From positions 1,302,001 through 1,366,000 of the forward strand of contig NZ_PYAU01000001.1 in assembly GCF_003014675.1 (NCBI RefSeq): 64,000 nucleotides of DNA, in the 5' to 3' direction. Positions 51,311 to 59,471 of this stretch are shown here, piece by piece. Each line of letters opens with the position of its first letter. Within the stretch, counting starts at the first letter, position 1. The stretch is from Labedella gwakjiensis (GTDB lineage: Bacteria > Actinomycetota > Actinomycetes > Actinomycetales > Microbacteriaceae). The position numbers and the translations under genes are program-made. A model generated the notes under the pieces. That model saw only the letters and a list, made by a program, of their open reading frames with translations. It ran no database searches and was not told the origin of the DNA.

Positions 51311-53503
51311 TCACCGGGGGGCGAGGAGGACGAGGCGCTGGGTCGCGCGCGTCATCGCGACGTAGCGATCGACCGTCCCCACGACGCCCCCACCGAAGCG
51401 CTCCGGGTCGAGGAGTACGACGAGGTCGAACTCGAGCCCCTTCGCGAGCTCCGGAGTGAGCCACTGGACGCCCGCACGCGACCGGTCCGGGACGACGCCG
51501 GCGTCGGGGGCGTGGATCACGCACGCCACCCCGTCCCCCTCCTCCGCGAGCCACGCGTCGAGCACGTCCCCGAGCTCCGCTGGCATGCCGCGATACACCG
51601 GCACCCCGGAACGGCGCACCGATGTGGGCACGTTCGCGTCCGGCAGCACCGTGCGGATGACGGGCTCGGCCGCCTCCATCACCTCGAGCGGGGTGCGGTA
51701 GTTGATGGTGAGCGTCGAGACCTCCGCACGCGACAGCCCCACCCGCGCGAGCCGCTCGCCCCAGCTCTCGATGAATGGACGACGAGCCTGCGCGCGGTCA
51801 CCCACGATCGTGAGGCTGCGCGATGGGCAGCGGCGGACGAGCATCCCCCACTCGGCGTCGGTGAGTTCCTGCGCCTCGTCCACGACGATGTGCGCGAACG
51901 GTCCGGCCAGGAGGTCGGCGTCAACGACGGGGCGCGCCTCGACCGTCGCGAGGCTGTTGCGGGCGTCGTCTCCGCGCAGGATCGACATGAGGCCGAGCTC
52001 CGAATCGTCCGACGCGATGAGCTCGTCCATCACCCGATCCCGCTGCTCGCGCTCCGATGCGGTGGCCACCTCGGCCTCGCGGGCACGACGGGCCGCACCC
52101 GGGTCGCCGATGCGGGCGCGGGCGGCGTCGAGGAACGGGAGATCGGACACCGTCCAGGCACGCGGGTCCTCCCGCTGGAGTGTCTGCACCTGCGCAGCGG
52201 AGAGGCCGGGCGCGCAGAGCCGCAGGTACGCCGGCACCGACCAGAGGTCGGCCACGACGCCGAGCGGATCGAGCGTCGGCCACGCGCGGGCGAAGGTCCG
52301 CGTGAGGTCCTCGTCGGCCGTGAGCGCGCGACGCACCTGGTGAGGCGGTGCCGCGTCGCCGAGCCGGTCCTGGATGATCTCGAGCAGCGCCTCCCACACC
52401 TCGGCGCGTGCATCGTTGTGACTCGTGTCACCGTCGGGGGCGTCGAACGCCTCGGCCCAGTCGGCGTCGTCGAGCTCGATGTCGGCCCACGGCGTCTCCA
52501 CGACACGGCCGGCTGGCGGGCGCTCGTAGTACCGGACGGCGGCCTCGACGATTCCGGCGACGTCAGCGTCCGCCTTCAGCGCCGCCACGGCGGGATCACG
52601 CTCGTCGCCGAGCGCCGAGCCGCCGGGAACGAGATCGCGGAGCGTGCACGTGAGAACCCCCTCCTCGCCGAGGCTCGGCAGCACGTCCTCGACGTAGGCG
52701 AGGTATCCGTCGTTCGGCCCGACGAAGAGGACGCCACCGTGCGAGCGGGACAGCCGCGGATCCGAGTAGAGGAGGTAGGCGGTGCGGTGCAGCGCGACGA
52801 CCGTCTTCCCCGTACCCGGTCCGCCGTCCACGACGAGTGCGCCGCGCGAGGAGGCCCGGATGATCGCGTCCTGGTCGGACTGGATCGTGCCGAGCACGTC
52901 GCGCATCCGGCTGGTGCGGTTCTGACCGAGGCTCGCGATGAAGGCGGACTCGTCATCGAGGGCCGCCGCGCTCCCCTCCACCCCCGCGTCGGTGAACGCC
53001 TCGTCCCAGTAGTCGGTGATCCGGCCGCGGCTCCACCTGTAGCGGCGCCTGCTCGCGAGACCGTTCGGCTCGGCGCGCGTCGCGGCGAAGAACGGGGCGG
53101 CGGCCGGGGAACGCCAGTCGAGGAGGAGGGGATCGCCCGACTCGTCCGTCAGACCGAACCGGCCGACGAACGAGATCGCGCCGTCCTGGGCGACCATGCG
53201 CCCGAGGCACGCGTCGAGGGAGAACCGGCCGAGGGCGCGGAGCCGGGAGGAGAGGCGGTGGATCTCGAGGTCGCGCTCGAGGGCCTGCTGACCGCCGCCG
53301 CCCGGCGCGCGTCGCTCGGACGCGAGGCGGGACGTCAGCTCGGCGGTGGAGCGCTCGAGGTGCTCGGCGATGCGGGAGAAATGCCGCGTGTCGGCGGCGA
53401 TGAGGCGCTCGTCGCGTTTCGCGGCGAGGCGGTCCGGCAGGTCGAAGGGGCCGGGTGCTGGAGCGCCGGCCGGCGTGGGATCGGGGGCATTCGTCGGGGT
53501 CAC
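51311..53503 (-). CDS. helR: HelR/HelD-type RNA polymerase recycling helicase (rifamycin resistance)
   Basis: This 730-residue superfamily-1 helicase-like ATPase has Walker A VVDGGPGTGKTVVALH, Walker B IVVDEAQELTDAEWG, motif LTIVGDRAQARRPFIESWG and the C-terminal VGTVDRYVAMTRATQRLVLL. The N-terminal coiled arm inserts into RNA polymerase in known HelD/HelR proteins. HelR of actinobacteria displaces rifamycins from polymerase and lets cells tolerate the drug. A GTG start at 53503 is chosen since the only longer start (TTG at 53542) lies inside a rifamycin-associated element. It is monocistronic. Confidence 0.88.
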   Translation of the reverse strand: MTPTNAPDPTPAGAPAPGPFDLPDRLAAKRDERLIAADTRHFSRIAEHLERSTAELTSRLASERRAPGGGGQQALERDLEIHRLSSRLRALGRFSLDACLGRMVAQDGAISFVGRFGLTDESGDPLLLDWRSPAAAPFFAATRAEPNGLASRRRYRWSRGRITDYWDEAFTDAGVEGSAAALDDESAFIASLGQNRTSRMRDVLGTIQSDQDAIIRASSRGALVVDGGPGTGKTVVALHRTAYLLYSDPRLSRSHGGVLFVGPNDGYLAYVEDVLPSLGEEGVLTCTLRDLVPGGSALGDERDPAVAALKADADVAGIVEAAVRYYERPPAGRVVETPWADIELDDADWAEAFDAPDGDTSHNDARAEVWEALLEIIQDRLGDAAPPHQVRRALTADEDLTRTFARAWPTLDPLGVVADLWSVPAYLRLCAPGLSAAQVQTLQREDPRAWTVSDLPFLDAARARIGDPGAARRAREAEVATASEREQRDRVMDELIASDDSELGLMSILRGDDARNSLATVEARPVVDADLLAGPFAHIVVDEAQELTDAEWGMLVRRCPSRSLTIVGDRAQARRPFIESWGERLARVGLSRAEVSTLTINYRTPLEVMEAAEPVIRTVLPDANVPTSVRRSGVPVYRGMPAELGDVLDAWLAEEGDGVACVIHAPDAGVVPDRSRAGVQWLTPELAKGLEFDLVVLLDPERFGGGVVGTVDRYVAMTRATQRLVLLAPR

Positions 53504-53528
53504 GGTCCCCGATTCTGGGCCGTCAGGG

Positions 53529-53547
53529 GGGTCTTGCGGCAAGCCCC
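53529..53547. promoter_or_regulatory. Rifamycin-associated element (RAE) upstream of helR
   Basis: The 19-base sequence gggtcttgcggcaagcccc matches the known actinobacterial RAE (ggggcttgcggcaaggccc) at 17 positions and keeps its cttgc-g-gcaag inverted repeat. It lies 26 bases before the chosen GTG start, with a TATGAC/CACTAT -10-like element at about 53555-53563. In other actinobacteria the element precedes rifamycin-resistance genes and mediates induction by the drug. Confidence 0.85.
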
Positions 53548-53572
53548 CGCACGCGTCATAGTGTTAAAAGGG

Positions 53573-53598
53573 AAGGGAGACGAGAGTCTCCCTTTTTT
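53573..53598. terminator. Hairpin terminator after the TetR gene
   Basis: Arms aagggagac and gtctccctt with loop gaga are followed by tttttt on the plus strand and by a short T run on the minus strand. It ends the TetR transcript (gene stop at 53635) and insulates the helR promoter. Confidence 0.75.
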
Positions 53599-53634
53599 GG
53601 TGCCCGCCCGCCGCCGTGGGGCACAGGCTGCAGG

Positions 53635-54228
53635 TCAGCGGAGGTGGGTGAACCACCACGACGGCGACGCCGCGAGGATCGCGCGGGCCGCGTCGTCGGC
53701 GTCGGCCGGGTCGTCGTCGGCGAGCCACACCTCGATCGCCCCGATCGTGCCAGAGGCTGCGTAGGCCGCGAACATCCGGTGACGCTTGCCGACATCGAGT
53801 CCCGACGGGCCGTCCGGCGCGATCTCGGGGTGCCGGTCGAGGATCTCGACGAGCGAGCTCTCGATACTCTCCACGAGCATGTCGCGGAGCGCCGGTGTGA
53901 GTCTCGGCGTCATCGCCCCGCGATAGATCGCCCGGTGCTCGAGTACGTGCCGCAGGAGAGCCCGCTCGGCGACGTCGAAGACCGTGCGGCCTCCGCCTTC
54001 CGCCTCTGCGTTCCGCTGGAACTCGGCCCGCAGCGCATCGAGCTCGTCGCGGAGGACGTGCGCGAGAAGCTCCGCCGGACCGGCGGCATGACGGTAGAAC
54101 GTGTCGCGCGTGATGTCGGCGCGGCGGGCCAGTTCGGCGACGCTCACCGTGTCGATCGGCGTCTCCGAGGCCACCTCGTGCACGACGTCGACGAGTCGCG
54201 ACCATGTGCGCACCTGCCGGGGATCCAT
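53635..54228 (-). CDS. TetR-family repressor of the butanediol module
   Basis: This 197-residue regulator has DNA-binding helices VSVAELARRADITRDTFYRH and a helical ligand domain. ATG at 54228 is chosen; ATG at 54252 would start two bases from the operator and add eight residues (MVRCDHGQ). The palindrome at 54254 and the divergent SDR/dehydrogenase operon indicate that it represses both. The acetoin/butanediol link makes acetoin or a similar diol or ketone a possible ligand (inference). Confidence 0.85.
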   Translation of the reverse strand: MDPRQVRTWSRLVDVVHEVASETPIDTVSVAELARRADITRDTFYRHAAGPAELLAHVLRDELDALRAEFQRNAEAEGGGRTVFDVAERALLRHVLEHRAIYRGAMTPRLTPALRDMLVESIESSLVEILDRHPEIAPDGPSGLDVGKRHRMFAAYAASGTIGAIEVWLADDDPADADDAARAILAASPSWWFTHLR

Positions 54229-54253
54229 CTGCCCATGATCGCACCGAACCATC

Positions 54254-54273
54254 TATCAAACACCTGTCTGATA
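54254..54273. promoter_or_regulatory. TetR operator
   Basis: TATCAAACA-CC-TGTCTGATA is a 20-base palindrome with one mismatch. It lies between the TetR and SDR starts, overlapping the likely minus-strand promoter. It is the probable binding site of the TetR protein encoded next to it. Confidence 0.8.
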
Positions 54274-54325
54274 AGCGTAGGGTGGAGATCGGGCCCACCA
54301 ACGTCGGGGGTCTGGAAGGAGAACC

Positions 54326-55105
54326 ATGTCCACCCGTTTCGAGAACCGCGTCGCGGTCGTGACCGGAGGCGTCTCCGGCATCGGCGCGAAGATCACCGAA
54401 CGACTCGTCGCCGAAGGTGCGCGTGTGGTCGTCGCCGACATCAACGAGGAACTCGTCGCCTCCGCGCGCGACACGTTCGGCGACGCCGTCACCGGCGTGC
54501 GCGCCGACGTGACGAAGGAGGAGGACGTGCAGGCCGTGGTCGACGCGGCCGTCGACGCGCACGGCACACTCGACGCGATGTTCAACGTGGCCGGCGGCTC
54601 CCGCGCCGGCGGTCTCCTCGACCTCAGCGCCGAGGACTGGGACTTCACCGTGCGACTCAACCTCTACAGCGCCTTCTACGGCACCCGCTCGGCGGCGCGG
54701 CAGTTCATCGCGGACGGGAAACCCGGATCCATCGTGACGATCGCCTCCCTCAACTCGCTCGTGCCGATGTTCTTCGGCGCCGGGTACACGGCGTCGAAGG
54801 CCGGCGCCGTGATGCTCGTGAAGCAAGCGGCCCTCGAGCTCGCCGAGCACCGTATCCGCGTCAACGCGGTGTCTCCCGGGCTGGTCTCCACCCCGATGAC
54901 CGGCGGACTCCGCGAGATCCCCGGCGTCGACGACGCCTACATGGATCGCATCCCGATGAAGCGCGCGGCGGAACCCGCCGAGATCGCCGCGGCCGCGCTC
55001 TTCCTCGCGAGTGACGACGCGTCGTACATCTCGGGCGACAACCTCGTGGTCGACGGCGCGTGGGCGACGTCCGGCTACCCGGACCTGCGCCCGTTCCTCG
55101 GTTGA
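54326..55105 (+). CDS. Short-chain dehydrogenase/reductase
   Basis: This 259-residue SDR has the NAD-binding motif VVTGGVSGIGAKITERL and acid motif DVTKEEDVQAVVD. Asn is in MFNVAGGSR and the catalytic Ser region in SIVTIASLNS. The Tyr/Lys pair is in GAGYTASKAGAVML. The C-terminal VVDGAWATSGY is typical. Beside a butanediol-type dehydrogenase it may be a diacetyl/acetoin reductase. A ggaagga site precedes the ATG. It is the first gene of the two-gene operon under the TetR protein. Confidence 0.88.
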   Translation: MSTRFENRVAVVTGGVSGIGAKITERLVAEGARVVVADINEELVASARDTFGDAVTGVRADVTKEEDVQAVVDAAVDAHGTLDAMFNVAGGSRAGGLLDLSAEDWDFTVRLNLYSAFYGTRSAARQFIADGKPGSIVTIASLNSLVPMFFGAGYTASKAGAVMLVKQAALELAEHRIRVNAVSPGLVSTPMTGGLREIPGVDDAYMDRIPMKRAAEPAEIAAAALFLASDDASYISGDNLVVDGAWATSGYPDLRPFLG

Positions 55106-55148
55106 GAAGCCCCTCCACATGCCATCCCCCCACTCGAAAGGATCGATC

Positions 55149-56204
55149 ATGAAAGCCGCCGTCTTCCACGCGAAAGAGGACCTCCGCATCGAGGATGTCG
55201 CCGAGCCCTCGCCAGGCCCCGGAATGGTGAAGCTCCGGAACGCCTACGCCGGGATCTGCGGGTCCGACCTCCACGTCTACTACTCGCCCGAGGCGTCCGG
55301 TCTCGACTTCACGAAGCCGCACCCTGTGACCGGGTCGCTCCCGCCGCAGATCCTCGGACACGAGTTCTCGGGCACCGTCGTCGAGCTCGGCGACGGTGTC
55401 ACCTCGGTGTCCGTGGGCGACAGGGTCGCGGTCTGGCCCGTCTACTACTGCGGCGAGTGCGCCGCGTGCCGCAAGGGCGCGTTCAACGCATGCACGAAGA
55501 TCGGCTTCCACGGTCTCACGTCCGACGGCGGCGGCATGGCCGAGTTCACGACCGTCCCCGCGGAGAAGCTCCACGTGCTGCCGGAGAACGTCGACCTCAC
55601 GCTCGGCGCCCTCGTCGAACCGATGGCCGTGGCGTGGCACGCGGTCGAGCGCAGCGGTGTGAAGCCGGGCCAGACGGCGCTCATCGCGGGCGCCGGGCCG
55701 ATCGGCATCGGGGTCTGGTTCGCCCTCCGCGCGCACGGTGTCGAGACGATCATCGTGTCGGAGCCGAGCGAGTCGCGGCGGAACGCGATCGCCGCGGTGG
55801 GCGCGACGACCCTCGTCGACCCGATGTCGGAGGACCTCGCCGCGGCCGTGTCCGCGGCGACAGGTGGCGACGGCGTCGACGTGGCGTTCGACGCCGCGGG
55901 CGCCGGCCCGGCCGTGACCTCGTCGATCGCGAACCTCACGCCGCTCGGCCGAATGGTCGTGGTGGCGCTCCACGAGCGCGGATTCGAGTTCAATCCCACC
56001 CTGCTCGTGATGGCCGAGACGGAGATCGCCGGAACCCTCGGATACACGCAAGCGGACTTCGACGCGGTCATCGCGGCGATGGCCGACGGCGCGTACGACA
56101 CCACGGGGTGGGTCGCGACCGTGGGCCTCGACGCCGTCGTCGACACGCTTGCGGAGCTGCGCGCCGGTCGCGGCATGAAGGTGCTCGTCTCGGCCGAGGC
56201 CTGA
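55149..56204 (+). CDS. Zinc-containing (R,R)-butanediol dehydrogenase-like enzyme
   Basis: This 351-residue medium-chain dehydrogenase has the catalytic-zinc ligands in YAGICGSDLHVYY and GHEFSGTVVELG. The structural-zinc cysteines are in YYCGECAACRKGAFNACTKI, and the nucleotide-binding motif is ALIAGAGPIGIGVWFALR. The pattern fits 2,3-butanediol/sorbitol dehydrogenases. It follows the SDR gene by 43 bases with its own gaaagga site. The two enzymes plus the TetR protein form a likely acetoin-butanediol interconversion module. Confidence 0.87.
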   Translation: MKAAVFHAKEDLRIEDVAEPSPGPGMVKLRNAYAGICGSDLHVYYSPEASGLDFTKPHPVTGSLPPQILGHEFSGTVVELGDGVTSVSVGDRVAVWPVYYCGECAACRKGAFNACTKIGFHGLTSDGGGMAEFTTVPAEKLHVLPENVDLTLGALVEPMAVAWHAVERSGVKPGQTALIAGAGPIGIGVWFALRAHGVETIIVSEPSESRRNAIAAVGATTLVDPMSEDLAAAVSAATGGDGVDVAFDAAGAGPAVTSSIANLTPLGRMVVVALHERGFEFNPTLLVMAETEIAGTLGYTQADFDAVIAAMADGAYDTTGWVATVGLDAVVDTLAELRAGRGMKVLVSAEA

Positions 56205-56245
56205 CGCCGCCACACCCGACCCGGGCCTGACCCCGCCACCCGCTG

Positions 56246-56305
56246 CCGATGTGCGGACTTTCGTCCCTTCGGAGCACATCCGTAGGACGAATGTCCGCAC
56301 ATCGG
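56246..56305. repeat. 60-bp palindrome between convergent genes (second family)
   Basis: Outer 21-base arms (ccgatgtgcggactttcgtc and its complement) differ at one position. The inner 18 bases form a further six-base stem, ttcgga/tccgta, after a one-base shift. It lies between the butanediol dehydrogenase gene (56204) and a minus-strand gene ending at 56353. Half-like copies of gtccgcacatcggcg occur at about 17738 and 57003. Confidence 0.85.
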
Positions 56306-56352
56306 CGAGGGTGGGGCGATTACCGAGGCCTCAGCGGGCGCGACGCGTCGGC

Positions 56353-56928
56353 TCAGCGGGGCGCGACGCGTCCCTGCGTGAACGCCGCGGTCGCGGCAAG
56401 GATCGTGTCGACCGGCACGTCGATGCCGACCGAACCCAGCTGGAGCCCGCGCTTCACGAGCCGTTGAAAGATCGCCGGTGCAACGTCGCTCGCCACCCCG
56501 GGGGACGACGGCGTCAGGCCGTCGACCAGCCTGTAGGTCAGGATGCGGTGACCGCCCCGACGACGCTCGGACACCGAGGTGACAGCACCCCACGGCACGA
56601 CGAGAACACCCTGCGGGAGCCGCCACTCCATGCCCGTGTCGTCGAGGCGCAGGACGGTTCCCATCGCCACTCGCGATCCGTAGGCGCTCGCCACGCTGAG
56701 CGTCAGAAGAGTGATGATGACGCCGCTCGCGACGAACCCCAGCCCCGCGAGCATCCCGCCGGTGAATCCACCCGTCGACGCCACCAGCGCCGCGATGACG
56801 ACGGCCACGCCGGGGACGATCACCGTCAGTGCCGTGCAGAACCCGATCAGAGGACGATAGGACCGCTTCACGGCGGCCGCATCCGTGCCGACGCTGAGCG
56901 GGGGGAAGGAGGTTCGCGCGTCCGTCAT
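56353..56928 (-). CDS. Membrane protein with PH-like domain, unknown function
   Basis: This 191-residue protein has two hydrophobic segments (LIGFCTALTVIVPGVAVVIA and the following one) and then a soluble, beta-rich part (TVLRLDDTGMEWRLPQGVLV, PWGAVTSVSERRRGG), the layout of small membrane PH-domain proteins. ATG at 56928 is preferred; a longer start adds six residues. It is convergent with the dehydrogenase gene, separated by the palindrome. Confidence 0.65.
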   Translation of the reverse strand: MTDARTSFPPLSVGTDAAAVKRSYRPLIGFCTALTVIVPGVAVVIAALVASTGGFTGGMLAGLGFVASGVIITLLTLSVASAYGSRVAMGTVLRLDDTGMEWRLPQGVLVVPWGAVTSVSERRRGGHRILTYRLVDGLTPSSPGVASDVAPAIFQRLVKRGLQLGSVGIDVPVDTILAATAAFTQGRVAPR

Positions 56929-57148
56929 GCTCCGAGTCTGCCGCAATCCACCCCTCGCGACGCGCGGAATCCCGTCCCCTCGACGCTCGTAGAGGCGGCG
57001 GACGTCCGCACGTCGGCGGGTGAGCGGGGAGGTTTCCCTTGCGCTCGTTACGCCGGGGAAACATGATGGACATCATTCAGATCAATTTGAGCTGTTTGAT
57101 GGGTGCAGCGACGCACCCGCGTCGCCGCGTCCCGAGGAGCACCACGTC
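56929..57148 (+). other. Control region of the nitrilase-like operon
   Basis: The 220-base gap contains a perfect gcggacgtccgc palindrome (56998-57009), a partial copy of the 56246 palindrome beside it, and an AT-rich block (57060-57100) with atcattcagatcaatttga and ctgtttgatg. The AT block is the likely promoter and possible GntR operator of the hydrolase operon. No coding frame was seen. Confidence 0.4.
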
Positions 57149-57928
57149 ATGACCCTGACCATCGCCGGACTCCAGCACGACGGAGTCTCGGGAGACGTCG
57201 ACGCCAACCTCGCGATCATCGCCGAGGCCGCCCGCGAGGCCGCCTCGCGAGGCGCGCGCCTCCTCGTGACCCCGGAGATGTTCGTCACCGGCTACAACAT
57301 CGGCGAGCGCCTCGCCCCCCTCGCCACCGCCGACCTCGTCGACCGGGTCGCCGCCATCGCGGCGGAGGCCGGCATCGGCATCGTCGCCGGCCTGCCCGAG
57401 CCGCTCCCCGACGGCGGAATCGCTAACGCCCTCGTGCTCGTCGACGCCGACGGCGCCGCCCTCCTCCGCTACCGGAAGACCCACCTCTTCGGCGACCTCG
57501 ACCGCTCGCTCTTCGAGGCGGGCGACGCACTGCCCGGCGTCGTCGAGATCGACGGCGTGCGGGTCTCCCTCCTCATCTGCTACGACGTCGAGTTCCCCGA
57601 GACCGTGCGCGCCGCGTCCCTCGCCGCCGCCGACGTCGTCATCGTGCCCACCGCCCAGATGGAGCCGTACGCGCACATCGCGGAACGCCTCATCCCCGTG
57701 CGGGCGTGGGAGAACCAGGTGCACCTCGTCTATGTGAACCGCGTGGGCAGCGAGGGCGACCTCACGTACGTGGGGCGCAGCAGCATGGTCTCCCCTGCGG
57801 GCGAGATCCTCGACTCCCTCGACTCCACCTCCACCGGCCTCATGATCGCCACGATCGATCCGGAGGTCACCAGACGCGCACGGCAGGAGAACCCCTACCT
57901 CGCCGACCGCCGACCCGAGCTCTACTGA
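57149..57928 (+). CDS. Carbon-nitrogen hydrolase (nitrilase superfamily)
   Basis: This 259-residue hydrolase of carbon-nitrogen bonds has the Glu-Lys-Cys triad: LLVTPEMFVTGYNI, RYRKTHLFGD and SLLICYDVEFPETV. The length and pattern resemble omega-amidase or R-amide hydrolases and N-carbamoylputrescine amidase-like enzymes. ATG at 57149 follows gaggagc. It is followed after 23 bases by an APC permease and a GntR regulator, so the module likely takes up and opens an amide or nitrile compound. Confidence 0.88.
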   Translation: MTLTIAGLQHDGVSGDVDANLAIIAEAAREAASRGARLLVTPEMFVTGYNIGERLAPLATADLVDRVAAIAAEAGIGIVAGLPEPLPDGGIANALVLVDADGAALLRYRKTHLFGDLDRSLFEAGDALPGVVEIDGVRVSLLICYDVEFPETVRAASLAAADVVIVPTAQMEPYAHIAERLIPVRAWENQVHLVYVNRVGSEGDLTYVGRSSMVSPAGEILDSLDSTSTGLMIATIDPEVTRRARQENPYLADRRPELY

Positions 57929-57951
57929 CGCATCCTCCCGAAAGTGACCCC

Positions 57952-59418
57952 ATGACCGTCTCCCCCATCGCCGAACCGCGCCAGCGCCTCGACGGACAAC
58001 TCGGAACCGGCGCCATCGTCTTCATGGTGATCGCCGCCGCCGCACCCCTCACCGTCATCGGCGGCAACGTGCCCATCGCGATCGGCACCGGCAACGGCGC
58101 CGGAGCGCCCATCGGCTTCGCGCTCGCCGCCGTCATCCTCCTCGTCTTCTCCGTCGGCTTCGTCACGATGACGCCGTTCGTGCGCGAGGCCGGCGCCTTC
58201 TTCTCCTACGTCACGGCCGGACTCGGCTCGCGGCTCGGACTCGGCTCCGCGTTCACGGCGCTCGTCGCGTACACCGCGATCCAGGTGGGCGTGTACGGCT
58301 ACATGGGCTGGGCGGTCGACGACCTCGTGACCTTCTTCGGCGGCCCGAGCCTGCCGTGGTGGCTGTACTCGTTCGCCACGATGGCGATCGTCGCCGTGCT
58401 CGGATACCGGCACATCGATCTGAGCGCGAAAGTGCTCGGCGTGGCGCTCGCTCTCGAGATCCTCGTCGTCGTCGTGCTCGACATCGTGATCTTCGCGACC
58501 GGCGGAGCGGAGGGGATCGCGGTCGAGACGTTCGACCCGTCGAACATCTTCACGGGCGGGATCGGCGTCGCCGTGCTCTTCGCCCTCACCGGGTTCATCG
58601 GCTTCGAGGCCACGGCCGTGTTCCGCGACGAGGCTCGCACTCCGGAGAAGACCATCCCGCGCGCGACGTACCTCGCGGTTCTCATCATCGGCGTCTTCTA
58701 CGCCATCTCGTGCTGGGCCCTCGTCACGGGCGTGGGCGCGAGCAATGCCGTCGCCGTCGCGCAGCAGACGCTCGCCGGCGACGGCAACCTGCTGCTCGAC
58801 ACGGCCACGACCTACCTCGGCCCGATCATGCGCGACGTGATCCAGGTGCTCCTCATCACGAGCCTGTTCGCGTGCGTGCTGTCGTTCCACAACGTGATCG
58901 CGCGCTACCAGTTCACGCTCGCGCAGAAGTCGGTGCTGCCCGCGCGGCTCGGGCGGCGACACGGCGTCCACCACTCGCCGTCGTTCTCCTCGATCGTCCA
59001 GACCATCACGGCCGTCATCGTCCTCGCGGTGCTCGCCCTGCTCGGCCTCGACCCGCTCGTCGGCGTCTTCGGTTCGATGGCCGGTGTCGCGACCGTCGGG
59101 ATGGTGCTGCTCATGCTCACCACGTCGATCGCTGTACTCGTGTTCTTCGCGCGGCGCCCGGAGCTCGCGGGTGGACGCGTGTGGGGCGCCCGGGTGTTCC
59201 CCATCCTCGCGGTGGTGGGACTCGCGTTCGCGCTGTGGCTCGTGCTGTCGAACTTCACCCTCGTGACCGGCGGAAGCGTCGCCGTGAGCGTGGGGCTCGC
59301 CCTCGTGCCCGTCGCCGCCATGGTGATCGGTATCGTCTTGGGGAGACGCTTCCCGCTCGACGCCGAGCCCGTGGACGAGACCGCGGCGGTTCCCGCCACG
59401 AAGACCGCCGGGAGCTGA
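57952..59418 (+). CDS. APC-family amino-acid or amine permease
   Basis: This 488-residue transporter has twelve hydrophobic segments. The amino-acid/polyamine/organocation family pattern is seen in GAIVFMVIAAAAPLTVIGGN (helix 1) and FALTGFIGFEATAVFRDEAR (helix 6-8 region), with a consensus PEKTIPRATYLAVLI. It probably imports the substrate of the hydrolase encoded just before. The start at 57952 (MTVSPIAEPRQRL) excludes a false upstream extension. The C-terminus is soluble and acidic. Confidence 0.9.
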   Translation: MTVSPIAEPRQRLDGQLGTGAIVFMVIAAAAPLTVIGGNVPIAIGTGNGAGAPIGFALAAVILLVFSVGFVTMTPFVREAGAFFSYVTAGLGSRLGLGSAFTALVAYTAIQVGVYGYMGWAVDDLVTFFGGPSLPWWLYSFATMAIVAVLGYRHIDLSAKVLGVALALEILVVVVLDIVIFATGGAEGIAVETFDPSNIFTGGIGVAVLFALTGFIGFEATAVFRDEARTPEKTIPRATYLAVLIIGVFYAISCWALVTGVGASNAVAVAQQTLAGDGNLLLDTATTYLGPIMRDVIQVLLITSLFACVLSFHNVIARYQFTLAQKSVLPARLGRRHGVHHSPSFSSIVQTITAVIVLAVLALLGLDPLVGVFGSMAGVATVGMVLLMLTTSIAVLVFFARRPELAGGRVWGARVFPILAVVGLAFALWLVLSNFTLVTGGSVAVSVGLALVPVAAMVIGIVLGRRFPLDAEPVDETAAVPATKTAGS

Positions 59419-59471
59419 GCGGACCACAGGCACGACGACGGTCGCGCGACGACCGAAGGAGGGGGACACAC

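Noticed and set aside
53504-53542. TTG start for helR at 53542
   Set aside because: It lies inside the rifamycin-associated element and lacks a proper ribosome site, so GTG at 53503 is preferred.
51248-53764. 838-codon plus-strand open frame
   Set aside because: It is antisense to helR, whose helicase motifs are clear. The frame lacks a domain.
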